DNA from: Caballeronia udeis
GTDB taxonomy: Bacteria; Pseudomonadota; Gammaproteobacteria; Burkholderiales; Burkholderiaceae
Assembly: GCF_001544555.2 (NCBI RefSeq)
Contig: NZ_FCOK02000032.1
Location: forward strand, 1-64,000
DNA length: 64,000 bases
Direction: 5' to 3'
Shown here: positions 54,892 to 63,767 of the stretch, one piece after another
How positions within the stretch are numbered: the stretch's first letter is position 1
Layout: every line of letters begins with the position of its first letter
Translations under genes and position numbers: made by a program
The notes under the pieces: model-generated
Seen by the model: the letters and a program-made list of their open reading frames with translations, nothing else
What the model was told of the DNA's origin: nothing
The model's database searches: none

Positions 54892-54909
54892 CGCCCGCGG
54901 CGGCGGGCG
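54892..54909. terminator. short GC hairpin between convergent genes
   Basis: CGCCCGC and GCGGGCG pair around GGCG, 45 bp after the phosphoesterase stop. No T-run follows, so it is only a weak candidate. Confidence 0.35.
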
Positions 54910-54951
54910 AACCTGGACGGCGCACCACGAGGTCACGACGGCGCACAGGAC

Positions 54952-56406
54952 CTATGAAGCACGCGAGCCGTCCATCCGGTCTGCGCGGGCGTCGGCGGCA
55001 TCGGATGCTTCCCGCCGCCATTGGCGCCGCGAGCGCAGCATCTTGCGCACCGCGAGCCGCGCCATCTTGAGATAGCCAAACGGCCGGGGATCGGCGAGCA
55101 TGCTCAGCGCCCGCGCGTAGTCGAGCGTCAGGCCCGGGGTCCAGGCCATGGTGGCGGCGCGCTTGCGGATCTGCGCGGCGACCCACAGCTCCGGCGTGAC
55201 GATCAGGCGCAGGAACGCACGCCAACCGGTATCGCGGCCGTGAAAGGTACCCACCGTGCCTTCCAGTGACGCTTCCAGCGCCTTGGAGACAGTGCTGGAA
55301 CAATTCCGGTAGGTCAGGTTATAGGTCTGATCCTGCCGATATTTCTCCCAGAAAGCCTTCAGCCGATCCGGCCGGTAATTGCGAATACGCACACGGGTGG
55401 TGGACTCGCACCATGCCTTCGATTCCGTCGCGTAATCCGGTTGGAATGTGCCCGGCACGTTGTTCTCACGGCTCGCGCGCAAGATGCGTCCGAACTCGTC
55501 CGGCGAGCGATCGATTTCCACGCCCGGGTACAGGCTGATGTAAATACCCTCGGGTGACTCAAGCGCCGCGTGGCCCGTCGAGATGACGCCGTTGGCATCG
55601 ACGGCGGCAATGTAGCGGTCCACGATCAGACGCCGATTGGCCTGCGCCCGTGCGGACCCGACGGGCGTCCATACATGCACGGTAAGCGCTTTTTCATCGG
55701 CGGCGGGGGGACCGTCCCATTCGAACGGGCTGTCGGCCTCGGTCTCCGCCCCAACCGCGGCAGCCTTTGCCGTAGCAGACTTTTCAGCGAGCATCGGATC
55801 GGGGATTACGTCGTCGGAAAGCGCCAGCGCTTTCTCGTTTTCAGGGGGCAGGCTTTCCATGCGGCGTACGCGAAATGCGATCCACAGCATGTTCAACCCG
55901 CCGAACGCGAGCCCGAGCCCGATCGCGTACGGCGCCGTGCCGACGTAATGCGTGGGATACGGTTCGAAGAAAAAGATGGCAAGCAGGATCTCGACAATCG
56001 CGAGCGCCAGCACAATCCTCCACCGGCTATAACGAACCACGATAGCCGACACGGTCTGCAGCAAGCCGTCGGCGAGAAAAAACGTGCCGAAGATCATCGA
56101 CAGCACGAAGTTGCCGTGATGATTGCCTGCCATGATCAGCAGCGCGGCGAGGGTGAATGCGCCGCCTTTCACGTAACGCAGCGTGCGCTGGCCGCCCACG
56201 CCAATACTCGCAATAGCGAGAGTCGCGAGCCCTTCAATGAGCAGCAGCCAGGCGAACAGACGGATGGGGAAATACAGGACGCCGTCGAGGGCATCGATAA
56301 ACACCGACACCCCGATCACCAGCCAGATGCCGCCCGCCACGGCGAGCATGCGCCAGCGGCGGCGCAGATAGTCCACGCCCAGCAGAAGCAGCACGAGTTG
56401 GATCAT
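54952..56406 (-). CDS. DUF308/HdeD-like membrane domain fused to a papain-like domain
   Basis: This 484-residue protein has six N-terminal helices (residues about 18-180) like HdeD/DUF308, a Pro/Ala-rich linker (185-240), and a soluble C-terminal domain. That domain has GHAALESPEGIYISLYP (His279) and YRNCSSTVSKALE (Cys369), the order of catalytic residues in permuted NlpC/P60-like papain folds such as DUF4105. A role as a membrane-anchored cysteine protease or amidase is inferred. The last 100 residues are basic. Confidence 0.7.
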   Translation of the reverse strand: MIQLVLLLLGVDYLRRRWRMLAVAGGIWLVIGVSVFIDALDGVLYFPIRLFAWLLLIEGLATLAIASIGVGGQRTLRYVKGGAFTLAALLIMAGNHHGNFVLSMIFGTFFLADGLLQTVSAIVVRYSRWRIVLALAIVEILLAIFFFEPYPTHYVGTAPYAIGLGLAFGGLNMLWIAFRVRRMESLPPENEKALALSDDVIPDPMLAEKSATAKAAAVGAETEADSPFEWDGPPAADEKALTVHVWTPVGSARAQANRRLIVDRYIAAVDANGVISTGHAALESPEGIYISLYPGVEIDRSPDEFGRILRASRENNVPGTFQPDYATESKAWCESTTRVRIRNYRPDRLKAFWEKYRQDQTYNLTYRNCSSTVSKALEASLEGTVGTFHGRDTGWRAFLRLIVTPELWVAAQIRKRAATMAWTPGLTLDYARALSMLADPRPFGYLKMARLAVRKMLRSRRQWRREASDAADARADRMDGSRAS

Positions 56407-56529
56407 GACGTTACCTGTAAGGATGCGGCCTCGCCATGATAAAAGCGCTGCCGCGTTACGCCAACGGGAATCGAACGGCTGTGCGTTCGCCCCTATACGC
56501 CCGGGCCAGCCGCTCAGGCAAGCAACAAC

Positions 56530-56919
56530 TCAAGCCGGCTCCACCCATGCCCGCACTGCGATTTCCAGCAGGTAACCGTAATGCAGCGCACCCACGGGAA
56601 CGACTGCCCGCGCAGGTTTCCAGTCGCCGAAATGACGCGCGTAGATCTCGTTGAAGGTTTTCCAGTGATCCACGCCGACCAGGTAAACCGTCACTTCGAT
56701 CACGTCCTTCAACCCCGCGCCGGCGGCTGCCAGCACCGTGCTGACATTGTCCAGTGCCTGCTGCGCCTGTTGTTCGAACGGCAAGTCGCCGGTATGCGTG
56801 CCGTCGGGACGCATCGGCAACTGGCCCGACACGCAGACGAGATTACCCGCGCGGGATGCATGGCTGTAGTGGCCGGCGGGTACCGGAAGACCTGGCGCGT
56901 TGATGAGCTCAATGGGCAT
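56530..56919 (-). CDS. RidA-family protein
   Basis: This 129-residue protein is of the RidA/YjgF family, which hydrolyse reactive enamine/imine intermediates. The Arg-containing segment KPARAVVPVGALHYGYLLEIAVRAWV fits active members (Arg needed for deaminase activity). Start 56919 is the usual N terminus. It is 54 bp from the LysR gene, in the same direction. Confidence 0.85.
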   Translation of the reverse strand: MPIELINAPGLPVPAGHYSHASRAGNLVCVSGQLPMRPDGTHTGDLPFEQQAQQALDNVSTVLAAAGAGLKDVIEVTVYLVGVDHWKTFNEIYARHFGDWKPARAVVPVGALHYGYLLEIAVRAWVEPA

Positions 56920-56973
56920 ATAAATTCACGAAGGGAAAAAGAAAAGGGAAACCGGCAGCATACGTCGCGCGCT

Positions 56974-57879
56974 TTAAAGCACCAACCGTCCGGCGAGGAA
57001 ATCGAGGAAGGCTTTCGCCCGTCGCGCCATGGACGCGCTCTGGTAGAACACCGCGCTGATCGGCTGGCGAACGTCGAGTAGAACGGGATCCATCACGGTT
57101 TGCAGCCGTCCACTGGCTACATCCGCGCTGGTCATGTACGCAGCGAGACAGACGATCCCGCCATCGGCCAGCGCAAGTTGCCGCATGGTCTCGCCGCTCG
57201 ATGCCGCGATGTCCGGCACGATCCGCAAGCGCGCGCCGCCGCCCCGGTTAGCCGTGTCGTCATCGATCAATGGCCAGTCGTTCAGGCTCTCGGGCGCTGT
57301 GAAACCGATCAGCCGATGCCGCCGTAATTCAGCCACCGTGCGCGGTTCCCCGCGTTCCGCGAGATATGAAGGGCTCGCCAGGATACGCAGCCGGCTGCTG
57401 CCGAGCGCGCGCGCGTGCAGCGTGGAATCCTGCAGCGCGCCAATCCGGATCGCTATATCCACGCGCTGCTCCATCAAGTCGACAATTCGCTCATTGCTGC
57501 TCAATTCCAGCACGATTTCCGGATACGCCGCGGCGAACGCCTGCACGTGCGGCACGATGCTATGCAGCATGAAAGGCGACGCGGCATCCACCCGCAAACG
57601 CCCCGCCGGCCGTTCGCGTTGCCGGGCGATCGACTCCTCGGCGTCTTCGATCGCAGCGAGGATGGCGCGGGCACGCACAAGGAAAAGTTCGCCTTCGTCG
57701 GTGAGTTGCAGGCGCCGCGTGGTCCGCCGAACCAGCGTGGCGTCCAGCTTCTGCTCCAGCCGCGTCAATGCCCGGCTCACGCCGGAAACGGTTTGCTGCA
57801 ATGCCTCGGCAGCCGCTGTGATCGAACCGCTGTCGATCACGGTCACGAACGCCAGCAGTTCTTCAGTGGTCGTCTTCAT
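56974..57879 (-). CDS. LysR-family regulator
   Basis: This 301-residue protein has an N-terminal winged helix (SITAAAEALQQTVSGVSRALTRLEQKL) and a periplasmic-binding-like effector domain. It is divergent from the epimerase/reductase gene by 110 bp and may control it, as in the common LysR-SDR arrangement. The effector is unknown. Confidence 0.86.
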   Translation of the reverse strand: MKTTTEELLAFVTVIDSGSITAAAEALQQTVSGVSRALTRLEQKLDATLVRRTTRRLQLTDEGELFLVRARAILAAIEDAEESIARQRERPAGRLRVDAASPFMLHSIVPHVQAFAAAYPEIVLELSSNERIVDLMEQRVDIAIRIGALQDSTLHARALGSSRLRILASPSYLAERGEPRTVAELRRHRLIGFTAPESLNDWPLIDDDTANRGGGARLRIVPDIAASSGETMRQLALADGGIVCLAAYMTSADVASGRLQTVMDPVLLDVRQPISAVFYQSASMARRAKAFLDFLAGRLVL

Positions 57880-57989
57880 CTATCCATTGTTGATTCTAAA
57901 TCAAGATTGATTTGAGACTAACACTGTCTTTGCGAAAGTCGAACACGGGGATACTGCATGCATCGACTCAATGGGACCGGAGAATGGAC

Positions 57990-58892
57990 ATGAAGATTTT
58001 TGTGACTGGCGCAGGCGGTTTTATCGGCGGCTCGATTGCGGCGCACCTGGCCCGCAACGGCCATCAGGTCAGCGGCCTCATCCGCCGCCCGGAACAGGCG
58101 GACGAACTCAAGGCATTGGGCATTGAACCCGTGATCGGCAGCCTGGACGACCGTGCGTTGCTGATCGCCCAAGCCAAGGCAGCCGATGGCGTTATCAACG
58201 CCGCCAGCAGCGACCATCGCGGTGCGGTCGAGGCGTTGATCGAAGGGCTCGCAGGCTCGAACAAACCGCTGCTGCACACGAGCGGCTCGAGCATTGTCGG
58301 CGATGCATCCGGCGGCGAAGGGTCGGACGCGATCTATTACGAAGACAAACTGCCCGAACCGACCGCCGACAAAGCCGCGCGCGTGGCCATAGACAATCTC
58401 GTGCTCGACGCAGCCAAACGGGGCGTGCGTGCATCCGTGCTGTGCAATACGCTGATCTACGGCCACGGCGCCATGGCGAACGCGAAAAGCGTCCAGTTGC
58501 CGCGTTTGCTGGCGCAGGCGCAAAAGAGCGGCGTCGTGCGGCATGTGGGACCGGGACGCAATATCTGGTCGAACGTGCATATTGACGATGTCGCCGACCT
58601 GTACGCGCGTGCGCTTGAAAAATCGCCGGCCGGCACGTTCTATTTCGTCGAAAGCGGCGAAGCGGCCTTCCGCGATATGACGACGGCAATGGCCAAGGTA
58701 CTCGGTCTCGGCGCGCCGCAAGACTGGCCGCTCGAGGAAGCCAAGAAGGAATGGGGCTACGAAATGGCGTCGTACGGGCTGGGATCGAATAGCCGGGTGC
58801 GTGGCAAACACGCGCGGGAACTGCTGGGCTGGGAACCGAAGCGGACGTCGGTGACCGACTGGATCAGCAACGAGATGGTGCAGACAAGCTAA
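57990..58892 (+). CDS. NAD-dependent epimerase/reductase (extended SDR)
   Basis: This 300-residue Rossmann-fold protein begins MKIFVTGAGGFIGGSIAAHL (TGxxGxxG). The Ser-x(n)-YxxxK active site of classical SDRs is not evident: instead TSGSSIVGD and a later YYEDK occur, as in atypical SDRs. Start 57990 is chosen because GGAG at 57979-57982 is 7 bp upstream; ATG at 57984 would be too close. It is divergent from the LysR gene. Confidence 0.78.
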   Translation: MKIFVTGAGGFIGGSIAAHLARNGHQVSGLIRRPEQADELKALGIEPVIGSLDDRALLIAQAKAADGVINAASSDHRGAVEALIEGLAGSNKPLLHTSGSSIVGDASGGEGSDAIYYEDKLPEPTADKAARVAIDNLVLDAAKRGVRASVLCNTLIYGHGAMANAKSVQLPRLLAQAQKSGVVRHVGPGRNIWSNVHIDDVADLYARALEKSPAGTFYFVESGEAAFRDMTTAMAKVLGLGAPQDWPLEEAKKEWGYEMASYGLGSNSRVRGKHARELLGWEPKRTSVTDWISNEMVQTS

Positions 58893-58905
58893 CCGGCAGT
58901 TGCAC

Positions 58906-58947
58906 GCCGCGCGGGCGAGGCTGGATAGGGTCCCTCGCCCGCGCGGC
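58906..58947. terminator. 15-bp GC-rich hairpin between convergent genes
   Basis: GCCGCGCGGGCGAGG (58906-58920) and CCTCGCCCGCGCGGC (58933-58947) pair perfectly with a 12-nt loop. There is no T-run, but position between convergent genes supports a terminator or mRNA-end role. Confidence 0.55.
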
Positions 58948-58977
58948 TGCTCCAGGGCAACCCGTGCAAAACCAGCC

Positions 58978-60072
58978 TTATTTCAACGCTCGCACGAACT
59001 CCTCGATCGCGCCCGCCGGCATGCCCGACTGCACGGCGGCGGCACGGATTTGCTGCCACGTGGTGGGATCGATGGGAATGCCGTTCGCGTTGAGATCGGC
59101 CCGCCGCGCCTGTTCCGGCTCGCCCGGCACCATGATCCTATCCGTACCGGCCGCGAGTGGCGACGCCTTCACCCATTCAACAAATGCATCGGCTTCGGCC
59201 TGCGCGTTGGGGGCATCGAAGGCATTCGGATCGACAATCACCGACGTCATGCAATTGATGATCGCGTTCGTCTTGTCCAGCGTGTCCGCATGGGTCGTGA
59301 AACCGCCCGATAGCGCACCGCCGAAAATCTCGCACATGGCGGCGAGGCCATAGCCTTTGTGCGCCCCCATTGCCGTGAGCGAACCGAACGGTGCTTCGTG
59401 CATGACCTTCGGTTCGATGGTGGGCACGCCCGCGTGGTCGATCAGGTAACCCGGCGCGACCTTTACGCCCTTGTTGTAGGCCACGCGCGTCTTGCCATAG
59501 GCGATCCCCGCGGTCGCAAAGTCGAGCACAAGCGGCGTGTTGCCTTCGCGCGGAAACGCGGCGCAGAACGGGTTCGTGCCGAAGCGCCGGTCAATACCGC
59601 CAAACGGCGCGACCAGCGGGTCGCCCGCCACATTGACGAAGTGAAACGAGACCAGACCCGCCGCCGCGCACTGCTCGGCCCAATGCCCGATGCGCCCAAT
59701 ATGATGCGCATTGCGCAAACCGACCGCACACACGCCGAGCTTTTTTGCCCGCTCGATCCCATGTTCCATGGCCTCATGCGCCACGACCTGGCCGAAACCC
59801 TTGCGACCGTCGATAGTCAGCACCGCACCGACATCGCGGACAATGTCAGCGTGGGTATTGAGCTTCAATTCGTTGTCCGCAAGTGACGCCATATAGCGCG
59901 GAATCATGCCGACGCCGTGCGAATCGTGTCCCGACAGATTCGCCATCACCAGATGATCAGCCACCAGTTCAGCTTCACGCGGCGTACTGCCGGCGTGGGT
60001 CCATATTGCGCTGACATAGGCGTGCAAGGTATCCGGGGCAATGCGCGATTCGCGCGTGGTTTCAGTGCTCAT
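58978..60072 (-). CDS. Ldh-family (malate/L-lactate-type) oxidoreductase
   Basis: This is a 364-residue NAD(P)-dependent oxidoreductase of the type-2 malate/lactate/ureidoglycolate dehydrogenase family. Conserved GHDSHGVGMIPRY near residue 49 includes the catalytic His; NAHHIGRIGHWAEQ and PFGGIDRRFGTNPFCAAFP also fit. The substrate is not defined. Convergent with the epimerase. Confidence 0.85.
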   Translation of the reverse strand: MSTETTRESRIAPDTLHAYVSAIWTHAGSTPREAELVADHLVMANLSGHDSHGVGMIPRYMASLADNELKLNTHADIVRDVGAVLTIDGRKGFGQVVAHEAMEHGIERAKKLGVCAVGLRNAHHIGRIGHWAEQCAAAGLVSFHFVNVAGDPLVAPFGGIDRRFGTNPFCAAFPREGNTPLVLDFATAGIAYGKTRVAYNKGVKVAPGYLIDHAGVPTIEPKVMHEAPFGSLTAMGAHKGYGLAAMCEIFGGALSGGFTTHADTLDKTNAIINCMTSVIVDPNAFDAPNAQAEADAFVEWVKASPLAAGTDRIMVPGEPEQARRADLNANGIPIDPTTWQQIRAAAVQSGMPAGAIEEFVRALK

Positions 60073-60174
60073 GAGACTGCGTCTCCTGGTATTTGAAAGG
60101 ACTTCACTTCAGGCTCAACCAAACTCAACCAAATTCAACCCGGTTCAACTGCCCGCCGGTTCATCGCCGTGGCG

Positions 60175-60208
60175 TACAAATAAAACGGCGCGCAAAGCTG
60201 CGCGCCGT
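60175..60208 (-). terminator. intrinsic terminator of the M20 peptidase gene
   Basis: ACGGCGCGCA and TGCGCGCCGT form a 10-bp stem. On the minus strand it is followed by TTTTATTTG. It lies 27 bp after the peptidase stop. Confidence 0.75.
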
Positions 60209-60235
60209 ATGAAAGTCAGGGTCGCTCACCCGCCA

Positions 60236-61699
60236 TCAAGGTGTCGCCGCGATCACCTCGGCGACCGTCGCCGTGAGTTTCTTCGCGAAAGGCACATGCA
60301 GGAATTCATTCGGGCCGTGCGCGTTCGACCTCGGTCCCAGCACGCCGCACACCATGAACTGCGAACGCGGAAAGCCTTCCTGCAATGTGTTCATCAACGG
60401 AATGGTACCGCCCTGGCCAAGGAACGCGACATCCGCGCCGAAATGCCGGCGCGAGGCGTCATTCAGGGCGTCACCCAGCCACGGCGACAGTTCGGGTGCG
60501 CTCCAGCCGGTCGCTTCGCCGCGCTCGGGCTTGAACGTGACCTTCGCGTTATAAGGCGGATCGGCTTCGAGCATGGCCTTGAGTTCTGCAAGTGCCTTCG
60601 TGGCTTCAACCAGCGGCGGCAGGCGCAACGACAACTTGAACGCGGTGCGCGGGCGCAGCACATTGCCCGCATTGATCAGGGACGGCAGCCCCTCCGCCCC
60701 GGTCACTGCCAGCGACGGCCGCCATGTGGAATCGAGCAACGCTTCACGCGGGTCCGTGGTGACGGGCAACACCGTGCCGCCATTTTGCCCGCAGGTCCAC
60801 GGAAGTTTCTTCCATACATCGTCGCCAAGAATGCGTGCCGTTGCTTCCGCTTCGCTCAGCCGGCGCGACGGAATGTCGCAGTGAAAACCCTTCGGCAGCA
60901 GGTTGCCGGTGCTCGAATCTTCGAGCCGTTCCAGCAGCCTGCGCATGATGCGAAACGTGGACGGTGCAATGCCGCCGTTCGTGCCCGAGTGAATGCCTTC
61001 GTCGAGCACCTGCACTTCCAGGTCGCCCGCAACCAGACCGCGCAGCGATGTTGTCAGCCAGACTTGATCGTAGTTACCCGCACCGGAATCAAGGCAGATC
61101 ACGAGGCTCACGTTGCCGAGCCGTTCACGCAGTGCATCAATGTACGGCAGCAAGTCATAGCTGCCCGATTCCTCACATGTTTCGATAATGCCGACACAGC
61201 GCGGCCGTTCGACACCCTGGGCATCCAGCGCGGCGATCGCACTGATTGACGAATAGGTGGCGTAACCGTCGTCCGCGCCGCCGCGGCCGTAGAGCTTGCC
61301 GTCTTCGTATTTGGGCGACCACGGCCCGAGATCGCGACGCCAGCCGTCGAACTCAGGCTGTTTGTCGAGATGGCCATACAGAACAATGGTGTCGCTGCTG
61401 TTCGAACGCGTAGCGGGTGCTTCGAAAAAGATCACGGGCGTGCGATTGGGCAAGCGGATGATTTCCACTTTCAGGCCGCGCACGGGTTGCCGCTCGGCCC
61501 ATTGCGCAGCGTCCGTAATGACGCGTTCGATATATCCGTTGCGTGCCCAGTCGAGGTCGAACATCGGGCTCTTTGCGGGCACCGCGATGTAGTCCGTGAG
61601 CGCGGGGAGAATCTCGTCGTCCCACTTCCGGTCGATGAATTCGCGCAGTGCCTCACGGTCGATGCGCTGTATTTCCTGAGTAATATCGTCTGAAATCAT
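60236..61699 (-). CDS. M20-family metallopeptidase
   Basis: This 487-residue protein has the M20 zinc-binding residues in LYGHLDKQPE (His and Asp), GRGGADDGYA (bridging Asp) and ETCEESGS (Glu), then a dimerisation domain. Length and motifs fit the dipeptidase/carnosinase-like group. It would hydrolyse dipeptides or N-acyl amino acids in the cytoplasm. It has its own terminator. Confidence 0.87.
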   Translation of the reverse strand: MISDDITQEIQRIDREALREFIDRKWDDEILPALTDYIAVPAKSPMFDLDWARNGYIERVITDAAQWAERQPVRGLKVEIIRLPNRTPVIFFEAPATRSNSSDTIVLYGHLDKQPEFDGWRRDLGPWSPKYEDGKLYGRGGADDGYATYSSISAIAALDAQGVERPRCVGIIETCEESGSYDLLPYIDALRERLGNVSLVICLDSGAGNYDQVWLTTSLRGLVAGDLEVQVLDEGIHSGTNGGIAPSTFRIMRRLLERLEDSSTGNLLPKGFHCDIPSRRLSEAEATARILGDDVWKKLPWTCGQNGGTVLPVTTDPREALLDSTWRPSLAVTGAEGLPSLINAGNVLRPRTAFKLSLRLPPLVEATKALAELKAMLEADPPYNAKVTFKPERGEATGWSAPELSPWLGDALNDASRRHFGADVAFLGQGGTIPLMNTLQEGFPRSQFMVCGVLGPRSNAHGPNEFLHVPFAKKLTATVAEVIAATP

Positions 61700-61943
61700 G
61701 ACGGACGTCCCGGCCGTTTAAATGTCAATGATAGCCGTGTTTGGCGGCAGTTCGAACGCAGAGTTTCTCATGCGCGGCGTCTTACGCGCGCGGCTTTCGC
61801 CTTTGGCAGCGAGCGTGACGGACGTTTCGCAAGCTTGAAAAATGGCACACGCGTGCCGGAAGAACGCGGCGCTCGAACGGCGGAAAAAGCGCTATGGGCG
61901 ACGTCCCGGTATGCTGATGGCCCGTCCAGTCAGGAGCCTCATC

Positions 61944-62468
61944 ATGTCCGTTTCAATGTATCGCGCGACCGTTCCGGTTTTGATCCGTAGCCTCGACGTG
62001 CTCGCTTCCCTGCTCGATAAAGCCGCCGCCCACGCCGAAGAAAAGGGCTTGAGCGACGCGGACGTAACGAGCGCCCGGCTAGCCGAGGACATGCTGCCGT
62101 TCTCGGCTCAAATCCAGCGCGCAAGCGACACGTCGAAAGCAACGGCGGAACGGCTGTCGGGCGTCGCCGCACCCCGTTTCGACGATACCGAAACAACGTT
62201 CGCTGAACTGCGGGAGCGCATCGCGAAAACGACGGCGTATCTGAAAGGGATTGATGCGGGGACGTTCGAAGGGGCTGATACGCGTGTCGTGACCATCAAG
62301 CAAAAGGACTTGGAGCTGAAATTCAGCGGCGCGGAGTATTTGTTCCAGTTCGGGTTACCGAACTTCCATTTCCATATTGTCACGGCTTACGACATCCTCC
62401 GGCATCTCGGCGTGCCGGTAGGAAAGCGCGATTTCATCGGGCCGCTCGAGCCCGGCGTAACGGCCTGA
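61944..62468 (+). CDS. DUF1993 family protein
   Basis: This 174-residue protein matches the DUF1993 family, with the fold of a four-helix bundle. HFHIVTAYDILRHLGVPVGKRDFIG at the C terminus is the conserved part. The role is unknown. Start 61944 has CAGGAG 8 bp upstream. The frame upstream of it to 61842 is not coding-like. It converges on acvB with a 36-bp gap. Confidence 0.82.
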   Translation: MSVSMYRATVPVLIRSLDVLASLLDKAAAHAEEKGLSDADVTSARLAEDMLPFSAQIQRASDTSKATAERLSGVAAPRFDDTETTFAELRERIAKTTAYLKGIDAGTFEGADTRVVTIKQKDLELKFSGAEYLFQFGLPNFHFHIVTAYDILRHLGVPVGKRDFIGPLEPGVTA

Positions 62469-62504
62469 TCCCTGGTTAGCGCTGAAAGCCGACCGCCGCC
62501 CGGT

Positions 62505-63767
62505 TCAGGTCCGCGCGGCGACCTGCTTCTGCCAGCTGGCCAGGATGTGTCGCGCGAGCAGCGTGTAATCGCCGCCGAAGTGGTGATCCCCGGTGGTCTT
62601 CACCACTTCTATTCCGGTCTGCGTCAGTGTGGGACACAACGTATCTGTCTCGGCCGCGCCGTAGATGCACTGCACAATCGAGGGCGGCAGTTTCGCCAGT
62701 TCCGGCTGCACTTTCAGCGCGTCCCTGCTGGCTGGCATGCCGAGCCAGCCCGTGACGCGAATCTGGAAATCGGCGTCGGGCGCAAAGCCCATCAACGACA
62801 CAAGCGACACCTTCGCGCGCACCGAATCCGGCAACCGGTTATAGGCGAACGGCATGACGTCGGCGCCGAATGAATAGCCGATCAAAGCAACATGCTCCGA
62901 GTGCCAGCGAGCGCTGTAAGCCTGGATCACGCGAGCGAGGTCGTGGCTCGTCTGCTCGGGTGTCTTCGCGCTCCAGAAATACCGCAACGCGTCAATGCCG
63001 ACCACCGACACTCCATCCTGCTGCAACGACTCCGCAATGGTTTTGTCGAGATCGCGCCAGCCGCCGTCGCCGGAAATCACGATGGCGAGCAGGTTCGTCG
63101 GACGCGCGGCGGGCAGTTCTATCAGCGGTAAATCCGATACGTCTTCATCGCGGATCTGCTCTGCCTTCAGATGCGGCGCGGCGAGGGCAAGCAGCGCATC
63201 GGCTTGCGAAGCACTGGCGGGCTGCGTGGTTTTATCGAAGAAACCGGGCAGGCCCTTCGCGTGCGTGATGGTCGGATCGGGCGGGCACAGGTTGAAACGC
63301 GCATCCAGCCGGGGATCGGGATTCAGCGCGAGCGCACCCGCCACCGTGTTGTCCGGCGCCTGCGCAAGGATCTTCATGGCCAGCACGCCGCCCTGCCCCG
63401 TGCCCGTCAGGATGGGTGCGAAATAACGGCTGGATTGCACTTCGCGTTCAAGCTGATGGCTCACCGATTCGGCATCGCCAACCAGGTTGTGGCAAGTCTC
63501 CTTCAGCGACGGCAATTTCGCCGCGTAGCGCGCCGTGTCCACGCCGACCACCATCGCGCCGTTTTTGGCCAACGCGTCGGCGGTCTGGGTGTCGGCCGGG
63601 GTCCAGCTTTTATCGGAGAACAGCACGACGAAGCCGCGCATGGGACCGGCGGGTTTCGTGAACGTCACGTCGCCATAACGGCCGCCGGGCAAGGTGGCCG
63701 CATGGGCCATTGAAATCGACAACACAGACAGCAGGGAAACAACCGCGAACTTCCTGAAAAATGTCAT
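62505..63767 (-). CDS. acvB: AcvB/VirJ-family protein
   Basis: This 420-residue exported protein has a signal peptide (FAVVSLLSVLSISMAHA) and two alpha/beta-hydrolase-like halves: ILTGTGQGGVLAMKIL in the first and ALIGYSFGADVMPFAY (Ser nucleophile) in the second. In Agrobacterium AcvB hydrolyses lysyl-phosphatidylglycerol made by LpiA/MprF. The start ATG at 63767 overlaps the mprF stop as ATGA, so the same pairing is present here. Confidence 0.85.
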   Translation of the reverse strand: MTFFRKFAVVSLLSVLSISMAHAATLPGGRYGDVTFTKPAGPMRGFVVLFSDKSWTPADTQTADALAKNGAMVVGVDTARYAAKLPSLKETCHNLVGDAESVSHQLEREVQSSRYFAPILTGTGQGGVLAMKILAQAPDNTVAGALALNPDPRLDARFNLCPPDPTITHAKGLPGFFDKTTQPASASQADALLALAAPHLKAEQIRDEDVSDLPLIELPAARPTNLLAIVISGDGGWRDLDKTIAESLQQDGVSVVGIDALRYFWSAKTPEQTSHDLARVIQAYSARWHSEHVALIGYSFGADVMPFAYNRLPDSVRAKVSLVSLMGFAPDADFQIRVTGWLGMPASRDALKVQPELAKLPPSIVQCIYGAAETDTLCPTLTQTGIEVVKTTGDHHFGGDYTLLARHILASWQKQVAART

